The notes below the pieces were generated by a model. The model saw nothing but the letters and a program-made list of their open reading frames with translations. It ran no database searches and had not been told where the DNA came from. From Prostheceraeus crozeri (Eukaryota; Platyhelminthes; Polycladida; Euryleptidae): a stretch of DNA of 64,000 nucleotides. The stretch is taken from positions 91,101 to 155,100 of the forward strand of contig CAJQUW010001667.1 in NCBI GenBank assembly GCA_907163375.1, in the 5' to 3' direction. How positions within the stretch are numbered: position 1 is the first letter of the stretch; every line of letters starts with the position of its first letter. A program made the position numbers and the translations under genes. Below, piece by piece: positions 18,627 to 27,941 of the stretch.

Positions 18627-19037
18627 TCAATTTTTCTTTATAGAAAGTTGAATGTGAATATTTGAAATCGCTTCAATCACTAGACTGCTACCATGATGGT
18701 TAAATGCGTTAAGACGTTCAGCAATTTTTATCATATGTCTTTTAAAAAATTCTTTGGGGTGATCTACCACTTCCATTGAATAAGAAGCAAAATGGAAAGA
18801 GCGACTTTCCACCTCTTCCTTTCCAAAATGACTAAACTTAATTTTCGCAACTAATCGCGCCATGACAATGCTATCAGAGAATGTATTCATTAACTCTAGA
18901 AATAGAGTGCTAGCATCATCGATCACTGCTTTGATGTCGGTCTCATCTTTATGAAAATTTATCACATAATCTTGAACAGCCCCTTTTAAACTTTGCCTAT
19001 GAAAATGTAATGTTCCGCAGTCGTTTGAGAAAGACAT
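18627..19037 (-). CDS. unknown family-B protein, uninterrupted copy
   Basis: 136 residues, MSFSNDCGTLHFHRQSLKGAVQDYVINFH..., ending SNIHIQLSIKKN. Mixed alpha/beta by composition, with no Cys cluster and no catalytic motif I recognise. It is tightly coupled to the RING gene downstream. In B2 the same gene is interrupted by a piggyBac at a TTAA inside the HLNAFNHHG-equivalent codons, so this copy shows the empty site (TTAACCATCATGG on the coding strand). Confidence 0.6.
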   Translation of the reverse strand: MSFSNDCGTLHFHRQSLKGAVQDYVINFHKDETDIKAVIDDASTLFLELMNTFSDSIVMARLVAKIKFSHFGKEEVESRSFHFASYSMEVVDHPKEFFKRHMIKIAERLNAFNHHGSSLVIEAISNIHIQLSIKKN

Positions 19038-19257
19038 GATCGCCCTTTAAGTAACCCATCCATTGAATGAAAACAACAACTCTTCTCATAGTAACATTTA
19101 TTGAATAACTGCAACAAGCATGCATTATAAATCAATGGTTTGAAACAGATAAAATAGATACAGCTGGTAACTATCATACAGCGAGCAATGATAACCATAC
19201 AGGACTTTGGCAGTGTTGAGGTAAGGAGGAAAGAAGCATTGGTTATGAACGTAGCTA

Positions 19258-20675
19258 CGAGGGGCGTACCAAAAGTTCGTGACGTTTGATTACTGTGGTT
19301 TTAATTCGACTTTTTTCTTTGATCATTGATCGTTGTCATGTTGTATCAATCATGTGCATTGCCTGTGAGGTATTATCAGTTGATCGGTAGCCTATAGAGA
19401 TACGAACTGAAGCCGGTAGCTAATGAAGCAATTTTGCTTTTGTCAGCATGACGGACTTCACAAATCGTAACTGGAGATCTTGTCTGCTCTTTCTGTCCAA
19501 GTAACGGGGAACACCAGCCCGATCGGCTGAGCGTCTAAAACCAGTCTTTGAGACAATGCTCCTGCAAGAGCGACCATCAAGCAAATGTTCCCAGAGGGAC
19601 GGAAGTCATTGGAAGACGTTGAGCACTGTGGTCATCCATCCAGTCAAGCCAGCAAAGAAAATGAAGATTTGGTTTGGCATCTGATCCAGTCTGACAGACG
19701 TCCAACATTTGATGAACTGGAGGGAAAGTCTGGCCTCCTGTCGCGTGGGACTCATGAGCGCATCTTCCATGACCGCCTTCAGTTGTCCAAGGTTTCGGCT
19801 CGTTGGGTGCCACGGCTGCTGACTGCAGAACAGAAAGGCGCCTTGGGTCACCAACTCCTCTGTTGTTCTTGGTCTTCTGGAAGACCATGAAGGGTTTTGG
19901 AGGAGATTCATCACGGTTGATGGAACTCCGCTGCCAAACTTCATGCCATAATACAGACGAAAAGAAAAATGAATGCAATAAATAATGCGAGGTGAGCAAC
20001 CACCGGATCACGCCGGGACAGCATCTTCTGCGGGCAAGTTCCAGGTGACAGTCTTCTGGAATTGCGGAGGTGTAATTCATGTTGACTACTGCTCTACTGA
20101 TCACACAATCAACCCCGAATACTACAGCAGCCCCTCACAGATCATGCTCAAGCTTTTGCCATAAAAAGGATAAGGTTTTGCGACGTCCTTCATGTCTGCA
20201 GCATAGCGCAGGGGACCAAGGAGCGAAACGAAAACGATGACCTCAATCAAGCAGCTGAAGTGGCAGCTGCTTCCTCTCCCACTGCATTCCCTTGACTTGA
20301 CCTCTAGTGACTTTCCTCTCTTCGGTCCGATGAAGTAGGCAATCGGGGGTATTCGATTCAATGGTGAAAGAGATAAAGAGAGCACCGAAAGCTTCATTCT
20401 GGAAATTTCCGCAGGATTGGCTTGAAGAAGGAATGAAGAAACTTGAGAAGAGATGGGAAAAGTGTATTGAAATTTAAGGTGACCAGATCGAAATAGGAGT
20501 TTTGATATGCCTTTAATTCTGCCAATAAATATTTGCACAAATGGAAGTCAAATGTTTTTCTTGTGAAAAGCAATTATCAGAACTATGAGAAATAATATCT
20601 AGATATGCACTTGCCCCAAAATGGACGCCTATAAATAGGAGAGACAAACGTCACGAACTTTTTATACGCCCCTCG
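19258..20675 (+). mobile_element. mariner-family DNA transposon inserted in B1
   Basis: 1418 bp. Terminal inverted repeats CGAGGGGCGTACCAAAAG (left) and the reverse complement of CTTTTTATACGCCCCTCG (right). TA duplication at 19256..19257 and 20676..20677. The uninterrupted B2 sequence (51118..51136, GTAGTAGCTACG) has a single TA, confirming a clean insertion. It is inserted in the exonuclease-like gene. Confidence 0.95.
19555..20530 (+). pseudogene. mariner transposase remnant
   Basis: The middle frame keeps GRKSLEDVEHCGHPSS, the second helix-turn-helix, and KVSARWVPRLLTAEQK, the hallmark of mariner transposases (WVPR...L). Later frames keep GVIHVDYCS (second part of the catalytic core) and HSLDLTSSDFPLFGPMK (the DLAPSDFHLF-like block with the third catalytic Asp), then KRWEKCIEI near the C terminus. 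The reading frame is interrupted several times and the N-terminal third is largely lost, so this copy is not autonomous. Confidence 0.85.
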
Positions 20676-21127
20676 TACTACAACGAACAGACAAAATAGG
20701 AACAGACAAATCCTTAAAACGTTTCGTGACTTCATGGTAGTGTTGATTCACTCTACTATCCCAAGGCGGGAGCAAAATATCATCAATGATTAGATTGGGA
20801 AATACTTTCCTCTCCTTACCAGGATTATTACAAAAGATGCGCATAACATTGAAAGCAGCTAACCATCGTTTAAAGTCAATAAGAAGAGCACTCTCACAAG
20901 AAAAGCCATAGTCTTGCAAATATTTCAGATTAAGTCCATGAATGTGTTTTCTCGCCCATTGATCAACATTGGGATCGCAGTTGGCATGTTGATGATAGAC
21001 ACTAACAATCTGATATGTCCAATTGTTCATAGCAATAGCACTGAGCTCCTGGACAGGTTCACCCTCACAATCCATAAAAATGATGATAGAAGCCTAAAAC
21101 GGAAATTTACACATCTAAGGAAACGTT

Positions 21128-21253
21128 CTATAACATATTACAAAATGAAGAATTACATCGATGCTTTTCACGACAAAATACACAAATGATATGATGGCAA
21201 CGAAGAAGTAAAATGTATCTAATAAGACCACGTCTACGACACTCAAAGCACAT
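21128..21253 (-). CDS. very small RING-like zinc protein, copy B1
   Basis: 41 residues from MCFECRRRG to FCNML: C-x2-C, then LRCHHIICVFC (C-x-H-x3-C-x2-C), then HRCNSSFC. That is most of a RING-type ligand set in 41 residues. It is identical in B2 (50551..50676), although much of the surrounding sequence is also conserved. It may be an exon of a spliced transcript, since both neighbours show splice-like sites. Confidence 0.45.
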   Translation of the reverse strand: MCFECRRRGLIRYILLLRCHHIICVFCREKHRCNSSFCNML

Positions 21254-21287
21254 AAGCGAATTGTCACAGGGTAGGGTTAGGAAAGGG

Positions 21288-22062
21288 CTAGTAATTCTCC
21301 TTCTTTGATTTGCGTTTTGAGGCAGCATTCTTCTCCGACTTGCGCTTCGTACCACTGCTGTTAAGGATTTGATCAATTATGTCGTCCACGTTGGGTGGTT
21401 TTGGAATATATAGGATGGATTCCATATGCATAGAGAGCGAGGCTATTTTATTATCCTGGTGTCGACCATAATATAGCCCATTCACTTTGAAAAGGATATC
21501 CCAAGTACCTTCTCCGAGCTCGTCGCATGTGATGGATGTTGAATGATCTCCCTCCTTCTTATAGTAAGTGCACCAATGTGATACCGGTAGGCAAATTTGA
21601 TTACCATCCCAAATCTTTCTATAGGGAGTATCCTTGTCATCTCTCGCCTTCCACTCTTGAGCAAGAGGAGTAGGAATGTCCATATTTAATGTCACGTACT
21701 CCTCAATAACATCAAGTTGGTGGCGAATGTACGGACTCACGGGGATCAGTATGTAGTCCCCATACTGTTTGCGCATTATCTTGACATCCGTGGAAGGGAG
21801 CATTCCCGTTTTGAATACTACGCTATGATTGTCATAACGCAAGACTTGTTTAAATTTACGCTGTAGCGGTGTAGGATTATGTACCTTGGTTGTTTCTTCC
21901 ACTGGCCTCAGTTGCAGATGATCTGATCGTAGCGAACCTTGTAACGTTTGACCGCCATTTTGTCCTACTAGTGCAGCAGATGGAGTAGATGCCTGAAAAT
22001 GAAAAAGATTGTATTAAGTTTACGTTCAAGGGAGGAGAGGGAGGGAAGTAGCGACTTACCAT
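21288..22062 (-). CDS. spliced candidate ssDNA-binding protein, first gene of family B
   Basis: Two exons. Exon 1 codes only the ATG (22060..22062), followed by GTAAGT. A 67-bp intron (21993..22059) ends in CATTTTCAG. Exon 2 (21288..21992) starts ASTPSAALVGQNGGQ. The product is 235 residues. The core is beta-rich (IWDGNQICLPVSHWCTYY, GTWDILFKVNGLYYGRH, ASLSMHMESILYIPKPP) and the C terminus very basic (KRKSEKNAASKRKSKKENY). The strand pattern with a charged tail resembles ssDNA-binding proteins encoded by other Polintons, but I cannot confirm this. It is placed right behind the terminal repeat with its own TATA box. Confidence 0.6.
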
Positions 22063-22168
22063 TTTAGTTGGATAATAGAATAGGGAAGTAGAGAGAGAGA
22101 GAGAGAAAATGTGCGTCCGTCACTCGTGCGATTCAACGATGGAATGATTCTCACTGTGGAAGGCTCGC

Positions 22169-22178
22169 TATTTATATA
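22169..22178 (-). promoter_or_regulatory. TATA box of the first B1 gene
   Basis: TATATAAATA followed by GCGAGCC, about 107 bp upstream of the ATG at 22062. It is identical in B2 (31522..31531). A polymerase II promoter at the inner edge of the terminal region. Confidence 0.75.
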
Positions 22179-22299
22179 GAAATGCTTGATTCTCATTGGA
22201 TGATGATCCTCATTGGACAATAACATCAAGCTGATTCCAAATCTGGCCTCCGTTTACCAATCCGAGCCTTCGTTTGCCCGCTGGAGCTGTTTCTTGTGA

Positions 22300-23467
22300 A
22301 ATTCTAACTCTGTCGTTTTTCGCCAATCTCCAAAATCTTAAATGGCGTCTCACATCTAAACGGAGACAGATATGAACAAGCCGTTTCTTTCAGTGAATTT
22401 GTCTCACTCTTAGCTTTCAAACGAGCTATTACACGACTTTCTACGATCTCTAGTACCAAAGTGGGAAGCAACGCTACCGAGGGGGGGTCGGAGAAATTTG
22501 ATGAAAAATGTTTTGGTGAAGGTCCCAGGTCGAAATGCGACACTTTGGAAAAATTTTCAAAATTTTGTCCATACGAAGTGGCTCTGACACTTAGGATTTT
22601 TCGTGAAATCCGAGGTCTGACCTAAAATCTTGTAACAGCTCTAACTTTTGAACGGCTGATCGGATTGACTCGCAACAAATTGTCTTTGGGCAGTTTTTTC
22701 TCCTCTTTCAAATGAGTATCTATAAGACAAAATCCATCCACTAGAACCAAAATTGGAAGATCGCTGCCGAGGGGGGGGGTCGGTGAAATTTGATGAAACA
22801 AACTTTGGTCAGGGTCCCAGGTCGAAATTCGACACTTTCGAAAAAAATTTTCCCATACAAAGTCACTCTGACACTTAGGATTTTTCACGTGAGGTCCGAC
22901 GTGAAATCTTGTAACAGTTCTAACTTTTGAACGGCTGATCCGATTGACTCGCAACAAAAATGTCATTAGGCAGTTTTTTCTCCTCTTTCAAATGAGTATC
23001 TATAAGACAAAATCCATCCACTAGAACCAAAATTGGAAGATCGCTGCCGAGGGGGGGGTGAAAAAATTTTGTTAACCCAACTTTTGACGAGAAACACGAT
23101 GGGAGTGGTCTCGCACCGAAATTCCACCATTCCAACCTGGCCGGCACACCACGCCAACCTGGCCGGCACACCACGCCAGCCTAGCCAGCACACCACGCCA
23201 TCCTAGCCAGCACACCACGACAGCTTGGAGAGCGCACCACGAACAACACTGGCAACTCCAACCTCTTGTCGTTCCAGAGGGGGGGAGTCGGACTCGAAGC
23301 AACCAGGTGTCGGACTAGGGCCGACGCCCTAGTCTGACAGGAGGGGTGGGGAGTCGGACTCGAAGCAACGAGGTGTCGGACTAGGGCCGACGCCCTAATC
23401 TGACAGGAGGGGGGAGGTCCACGGCGGCCATCTTGCGCTATCCAGAGGTGTAGAACTCCTTACTACT
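22300..23467. repeat. terminal/subterminal repeat region of B1
   Basis: Three imperfect units of about 215-315 bp, each with AACTTTTGAACGGCTGAT (or diverged), AAAATCCATCCACTAG, a G-run of 7-9 (GCCGAGGGGGGGG) and GGTCCCAGGTCGAAAT. Outside them are 22-bp and about 68-bp tandem units, the latter holding TAGGGC-CGAC-GCCCTA. It ends GCGCTATCCAGAGGTGTAG then CTCCTTACTACT. The outermost ACT matches the Polinton terminus rule, and B2 has the same end in mirror image. Confidence 0.8.
23132..23241. repeat. 22-bp minisatellite in the B1 terminus
   Basis: Five consecutive 22-bp units with core CCAACCTGGCCGGCACACC. The first two are identical and later ones diverge by 2-8 bases. B2 has only about one unit of this type, so the array expanded or shrank after insertion. 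Confidence 0.9.
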
Positions 23468-23559
23468 CATGTCAACAACAACTTAAAGGAAAACATCAAT
23501 GAATTCCCAACATTGCAAGGAAAGTTAAAATATCAATGCGGCTACACAAATCTACAATC

Positions 23560-23706
23560 CAGTGTTGTACGCGTCAACGAAAAAATTTGACGCTTTCAGC
23601 TTCAAAGCGTCAGCAGAAAATATTGACGGAGTCAGCGTCAACGGTTTTTCAAATTGACACCGTCATCGTCAATATTCTAAATTAGCAGCGTCAATGTACA
23701 ACACTG
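23560..23706. mobile_element. 147-bp palindromic MITE
   Basis: Ends CAGTGTTGTACGCGTCAA and the near-reverse complement GCGTCAATGTACAACACTG. The interior is built of repeated GACGCTTTC/GACGGAGTC/GACACCGTC motifs. CAGTG ends suggest a hAT relative. No clear target duplication is visible in the flanks. Confidence 0.65.
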
Positions 23707-23739
23707 GATATTATATGCATTTGTAATTGTTGTCTGAAG

Positions 23740-24101
23740 AACGGTCACCTGGCCGTGCTCCCTCGTGATCTCTCGAGACTACTCACGCAGGCTGCTGATC
23801 TCCCGAGCCGCCGTCACCTTCGATCCGCGAGCTCCTTGACCCTAGCGTACCCGAAGCGGAGGCTGAAGTCTTCGATGAGGAGACCCTTCTGAGGAATACG
23901 CTGCCTGACAGTGTACGAGACTGCGATACCTTGGCCTCTTTCAAAGCAAGTGCACGAGACTTTTACTTATCCTGACTGACTTTCTTCTTTCTTTTTTAAC
24001 TTCTACATGTATAAATTCATTTGTGTGCTGTGGTCTTGAAATCATTATTTGATGTAACGCCACATTTTTAAATAAAACTCGTGTCTACTACTACTACTAC
24101 T
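23740..24101 (+). mobile_element. LINE 3' end (5'-truncated non-LTR retrotransposon)
   Basis: The reading frame from about 23815 ends NTLPDSVRDCDTLASFKASARDFYLS then stop (about 23973), the usual C-terminal block of LINE reverse-transcriptase ORFs (W/NxLPxxV...FK...). A 3' untranslated part follows, then AATAAA at 24071 and a (CTA)n tail at 24086..24101. Only the last few percent of the element is present. Confidence 0.7.
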
Positions 24102-24367
24102 TGGAAATTGTATGGAATTATGCAGACTTTCAATTATCCTACATTTTTGTTTAATCTCATGCCGTAATTTGCCTGATTAATGAAATAATACGGAGGCACC
24201 AAACAAAATTGGTTGTGAAAGCTTTGACTCTTTCCTGATGGACAACAGCCTACTGAGGAATTTGATCAATATATAGAGATTGACCTACAGCCTAAACTGC
24301 CACATTAGGTTAGGCTAATTAAACCAGCACCGAAGTTCTAACACAACGCGACAAAAAAGTTCTAGGC
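24102..24367. other. unannotated spacer
   Basis: No coding or repeat signal recognised in this stretch. Confidence 0.5.
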
Positions 24368-24574
24368 CTATTTCAGAAGTCGCTTTCTTGTCTTCATAGT
24401 TGCTATTGAGTTTCCACCATTTATACGCCGTTGTAGAGTTGCTCTAGGTACATTTCGGTCCTTTGCTGCCCGTCGTACAGATATACCTTCATGCCGAACA
24501 TCCTCAATTGCCAAACGCATGTTGTCGCTTGACCAATTCAAGCGATGTGACCGCCTCTTCCATCGACTAATCAT
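24368..24574 (-). pseudogene. psq-type helix-turn-helix fragment
   Basis: 68 residues with NWSSDNMRLAIEDVRHEGISVRRAAKDRNVPRATLQRRING. The alternating pattern W...A...V...G-x-S-x-R-x-A-A...V-P-x-x-T-L is the pipsqueak/CENP-B-N-type DNA-binding helix-turn-helix that begins many pogo/Tigger-derived proteins. No DDE domain was seen next to it, so it is a lone exon or a truncated transposon gene. Confidence 0.65.
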
Positions 24575-24720
24575 CTAAAATACGAATTTTGTATCGATGA
24601 GCCGGTAGGTTGGGTAGCTAATATTGTTAGCTAATGCCAAAAATGTCAATGAAAAACTTTGTTATCAAAGCATGTATAGTCCAGTCATTCTCATAAAAAC
24701 TTGCAAATTCACGTTTGGCA

Positions 24721-24751
24721 TCCTATAATGGGCCAGCGGCCCATTATAGGA
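24721..24751. repeat. perfect 14-bp inverted repeat with 3-bp loop
   Basis: TCCTATAATGGGCC-AGC-GGCCCATTATAGGA. Related half-sites recur nearby (GGCTCATTATAG at 24762..24773; GGCCCATTGTAGG with transitions near 25117). It could be a fossil transposon end or a regulatory palindrome. Confidence 0.85.
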
Positions 24752-25487
24752 TCAATCAGGTGGCTCATTATAGCATTTTTGGCCATGTTACAAAAAACAT
24801 CTCCCTAGTCTTTCATATTCAACTTCAGATAAACGAATCGCTTGTAAATGTTAGCAGAGGGTCCGATGCTTCTCTTTGTATAAGCAATTTGAAAATTTAT
24901 CTACATCTGTATACACAGGCGGTAAAATTCACAACACTCACCATGACAAGGATTTCATGAAAAAGTGATTGTTGGCTGTAGCTTCCCGCTAACTGCATCG
25001 ATCGAGCTGTAACTTGGCAACGCAAGTCACTGACACCGTCTCCTCGAGGTGAACGCATTAGCTGCTGAACAACTTCGCTGAGCGGAGAAATCCTGCTGGC
25101 TCGTTATAGCAGCCGGGCCCATTGTAGGGGTGTCTCCCCTACTTTGGGCGTCACATTGACATCCAAATCAATGTATGCCATTTTGAAGTTGTTGATGTCT
25201 TCGAGATGACTTCAGCTCCCATCCGAAGCATGATTCAAAAACCTGTAAAGTGAATAAAAGGCTACATATACACCAGTACAGTTTTTAGTGAGGCTTCGCT
25301 GAAAAGGTTCACGAAATTGTTTATGAGCTCTGAAAATATTGGTGATGCAGTTGAAATGAATTTCGAAATAAAGTTTAGAGTTTGGACTATTGCATCTTAA
25401 TAATCGCATAAACATAATGAATAAAACAAATTACATACCTCTGAAAACATCGGAAGTCAAAAACATCGAAAAAAACATCTAACGGTA
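24752..25487. other. spacer with scattered ATTATAG half-sites
   Basis: No gene recognised. It contains diverged copies of the ATTATAGGA half-palindrome and a stretch of diverged tandem sequence (CGAAAACATC-like blocks at 25440..25540). Confidence 0.4.
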
Positions 25488-27221
25488 TCAACATAATAAC
25501 ACAAATTGCTTGCTTACCTTTGAAAAACATCGAAAGGCCTTGACGTATGGCAGACAATGCAATGGGCACATTGATTGGAGCAAGTCAATATTAGAAAGGA
25601 GTTTCATGCAGGAATTTCCAGAGAAAGAGCCACCATGGTAGGATTTCCTTTCAATGTGCAATCTTTCGCTCCACGCCATTGAATGCGGCCAAATTTTGGA
25701 CATATATTTGAAGAGTGTATTCACAACTAAGAGCAGTAAATGTAATTCCGGAGGTGGTATGACTTGTATCACATCTATTCCGAGATCACTGCATTCGATT
25801 ATACTCGGATGTATCACATTTTTATAATGCTTATAGCCATCTTTTTGTCTTGGCATTTTCCGTGACAAGACGAAAACGAGTCATGAATTGACTGAAATGA
25901 GCGTGCCTGACCAGAAACATGCAAACTATCTTTCCTTGTCGTGCACCAGCAGCAGGGAAAAGTCGCACCATGGGACATCAGTCCAAGCAAACAATTCGCA
26001 ACACATGAAATTGTCAATTTCTCATTGCTAAAATTCAGATCGTTCAAATTTACTGATATACCCATAAGCTTAGTTTGAAAAAATATTTGGATAATACTCT
26101 AATTGTTCATTTTCAGATAAAGCGACTAGAAAAATATGCTTCACTCCTGTGTCTTTATATTGCCCATTGTAGTTTTTATCAGAAACTGACAAACAAATTT
26201 TGAGGAAAGAGCCTCCACCGTCAATGTAAATTTTGATGTAACGTAGTCACCACGATCTATGCCTCTCCTTTCAAGTATGAAATCAATTAACTGTCGTACA
26301 TATTTGCAGACAACAGCAGGAGTAAGCTCTACGCCTTTTACAACATCTTGCTCCATGACACAGAAATCAATCATTTTTAACGTGAAGTAGTCATCAAAAC
26401 AATGATCGGTAGCATACAAGTGGGCTTCCAAATTCGGTTCAATCTTGGTAATTGATGCTCTTCTCAGCTCATGTCGCAATTTCAAAGATTGACGGTTGCT
26501 CAAATTCATTTCAGATTGAATATTGGTAATATTCTGACACGAAACCCGAGCATTGAAATCGTCCGTAATTACACGGGAAAGCTTTAAGGGACGGCCGCCT
26601 TTAGGCGATGTCAGCAAGAAGTCATCATCATAAGACTCTTGAATGTAAGAGTGCACAACTTGTTCTGACAATTTCTTATTCTTTTCCGCCGAATTCAGTA
26701 ATTGCTTAACATTCGTCAGATCTCCGGAACGAGAGGAGTTGTGTGGTTTTCCCCTACCTATGTCTGATAAGCACAAGCTGCAAAGTTTCAAGCTGGTTGG
26801 TCTGGAGCTTTCTGTTGTGTTGATGGTCTTCCTGGATTGGGTTTGATATCAGTTAACCAGGAATTCTTAGAACTGACGGATGCATTCGTTTTGGAAATAG
26901 TACAAACAAGACAGTCACAATTTGTATATCTTGACCTGGTATGATATTGATGCCGACCAACCTCACTATGATCATATACACTCAATTTACGAGTAAATTT
27001 GCCATTATGGCGTGTTCACCCAAAACCAATCGACATGTTCCACATATAACCGTTGGTCTCCACCAGTCATCGCGATCAAATCCATGGAAAACAAACTCGG
27101 AAATCAAATTGTATTGCCTGTCTGTGATACATCGATTGTCCTTGCCACATTTATTGAAACATATCAAGCAGACCTTTTGCAAACATTCCTTATGAGTTGA
27201 TGCATGATGAGCATGAGCCAT
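25488..27221 (-). pseudogene. decayed gene for an unidentified multi-zinc-cluster protein
   Basis: Five minus-strand reading frames follow each other in order, in changing frames without convincing splice sites, so this is a decayed gene or a gene with small exons. Features in order: CLICFNKCGKDNRC and CGTCRLVLG (27221-26982), CDCLVC, CSLCLSDIGRGKPHN, a helical block (SNRQSLKLRHELRR), LTVEALSSKFVCQFLIKTT, CCWCTTRKDSLHVSGQ, then PPPELHLLLLVVNTLFKYM and ERKSYHGGSFSGNSCMKLL. It resembles an uncharacterised repetitive family I associate with aquatic invertebrate genomes, probably transposon-derived. I cannot name it. Confidence 0.45.
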
Positions 27222-27625
27222 AACGTCAAACGAATGAAGAGTGAGAAAGACTAATGCTCCGATCAGACTGGCTTCGATACGACAGCGGCTATCGAATAGA
27301 ATAATCGAATGATCATAGATTAGTCACACGGCATGACAAATATCATTGCGTGCGTCATACTGTCCTCATCAGAAACAGTTCTATTGTTCTGCTTTGTCGA
27401 TTCGTGGTAGCGCTGTTTCCACATGTTATTACTATACTTACATAAGTGTGAAACCGATAAGACGACACCTGAAGTAATCTGAAGCTAGTCTGTATCTTAT
27501 ACTCTGCTGCTGTTATCATACATTTTAACACCATGTTCGTTTTCGACATGATCATATTCACCATTCTAAAGCATACCAACCTATGTGCAGAAGATATATT
27601 CGTATTCTACGGCAAATCAATCACC
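27222..27625. other. AT-rich spacer
   Basis: No gene seen. The right half (from about 27480) contains a diverged unit of the adjoining tandem repeat (CATGTTCGTTTTCGACATG). Confidence 0.4.
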
Positions 27626-27941
27626 ATCAATCAGATCGATATTGATCAATAATTAATATGTAACTTGTAGTCTGCTGCAGTGATGATATTTTGGATATCA
27701 TATTCGTTTTCTGCGTCATAATCTTACATCTAATCAACATTTTAAACATTTTAATATTCAATATCGTGTAATCGATCATTAATCAATCAATCAGATCGAT
27801 ATTGATCAATAGCTCATCCGAAACGCATAATTTATGATGCTTTGGATATCATATTCGTTTTCTGCCAGGTTAATTTGCATATATTACGCTATTATGACAT
27901 CACAGAAGTACAAATCTACTAAATCAATCACTGCGAATTAA
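27626..27941. repeat. roughly 155-160-bp tandem repeat, left part
   Basis: Units begin ATCAATCAGATCGATATTGA (27627 and 27787) and each contains GGATATCATATTCGTTTTCTG. The array continues after the piggyBac insertion at 30144 with a further unit (AATCAGATCAATAGTGATCA...AAATCATATTCGTTTTC). Satellite-like host repeat. Confidence 0.7.

Larger units (their letters stand above)
19125..21093 (-). pseudogene. exonuclease-like protein gene, copy B1, interrupted by mariner
   Basis: Coding parts lie at 20678..21093 and 19125..19257 on either side of the mariner element. The exon begins after a TTTTAG acceptor with ASIIIFMDCEGEPVQELSAIAM. The hydrophobic strand followed by D-x-E and a second strand resembles exonuclease motif I of DEDD 3'-5' exonucleases, and FCNNPGKERKVF may be motif II. 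See B2 (50712..51259) for the continuous exon. Confidence 0.55.
15765..23467 (-). mobile_element. Polinton/Maverick-type element, family B, copy B1 (partial, left end to capsid gene)
   Basis: Reads leftwards from a terminus at 23467 (outermost bases AGTAGTAAGG on the minus strand). Parts are a subterminal repeat region, a spliced candidate DNA-binding gene, a small RING-like gene, an exonuclease-like gene (with mariner insertion), an unknown gene, a membrane RING gene, a remnant of the core protein plus integrase, a basic minor capsid gene, and a capsid gene interrupted by A1. The rest of B1 would lie left of A1, outside the window. Broken, with roughly three to four breaks including the two insertions. 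Not every gene seen in B2 is present. About 99 percent identical to B2 in shared genes by eye. Confidence 0.9.

Noticed and set aside
9577-20104. Minus-strand frames over the mariner and long frames opposite the capsid and fibre-like genes
   Set aside because: Mirror frames of genes recognised on the other strand, with low-complexity or motif-free translations.
22622-23302. Overlapping minus-strand frames in the B1 end (FCLIDTHLKEEKKLP repeated)
   Set aside because: They arise from the repeated subterminal units and the 22-bp minisatellite; no start context and unit number differs in B2.
23560-23706. Assigning the MITE firmly to hAT by its CAGTG ends
   Set aside because: No 8-bp target duplication is visible, so the family stays open.
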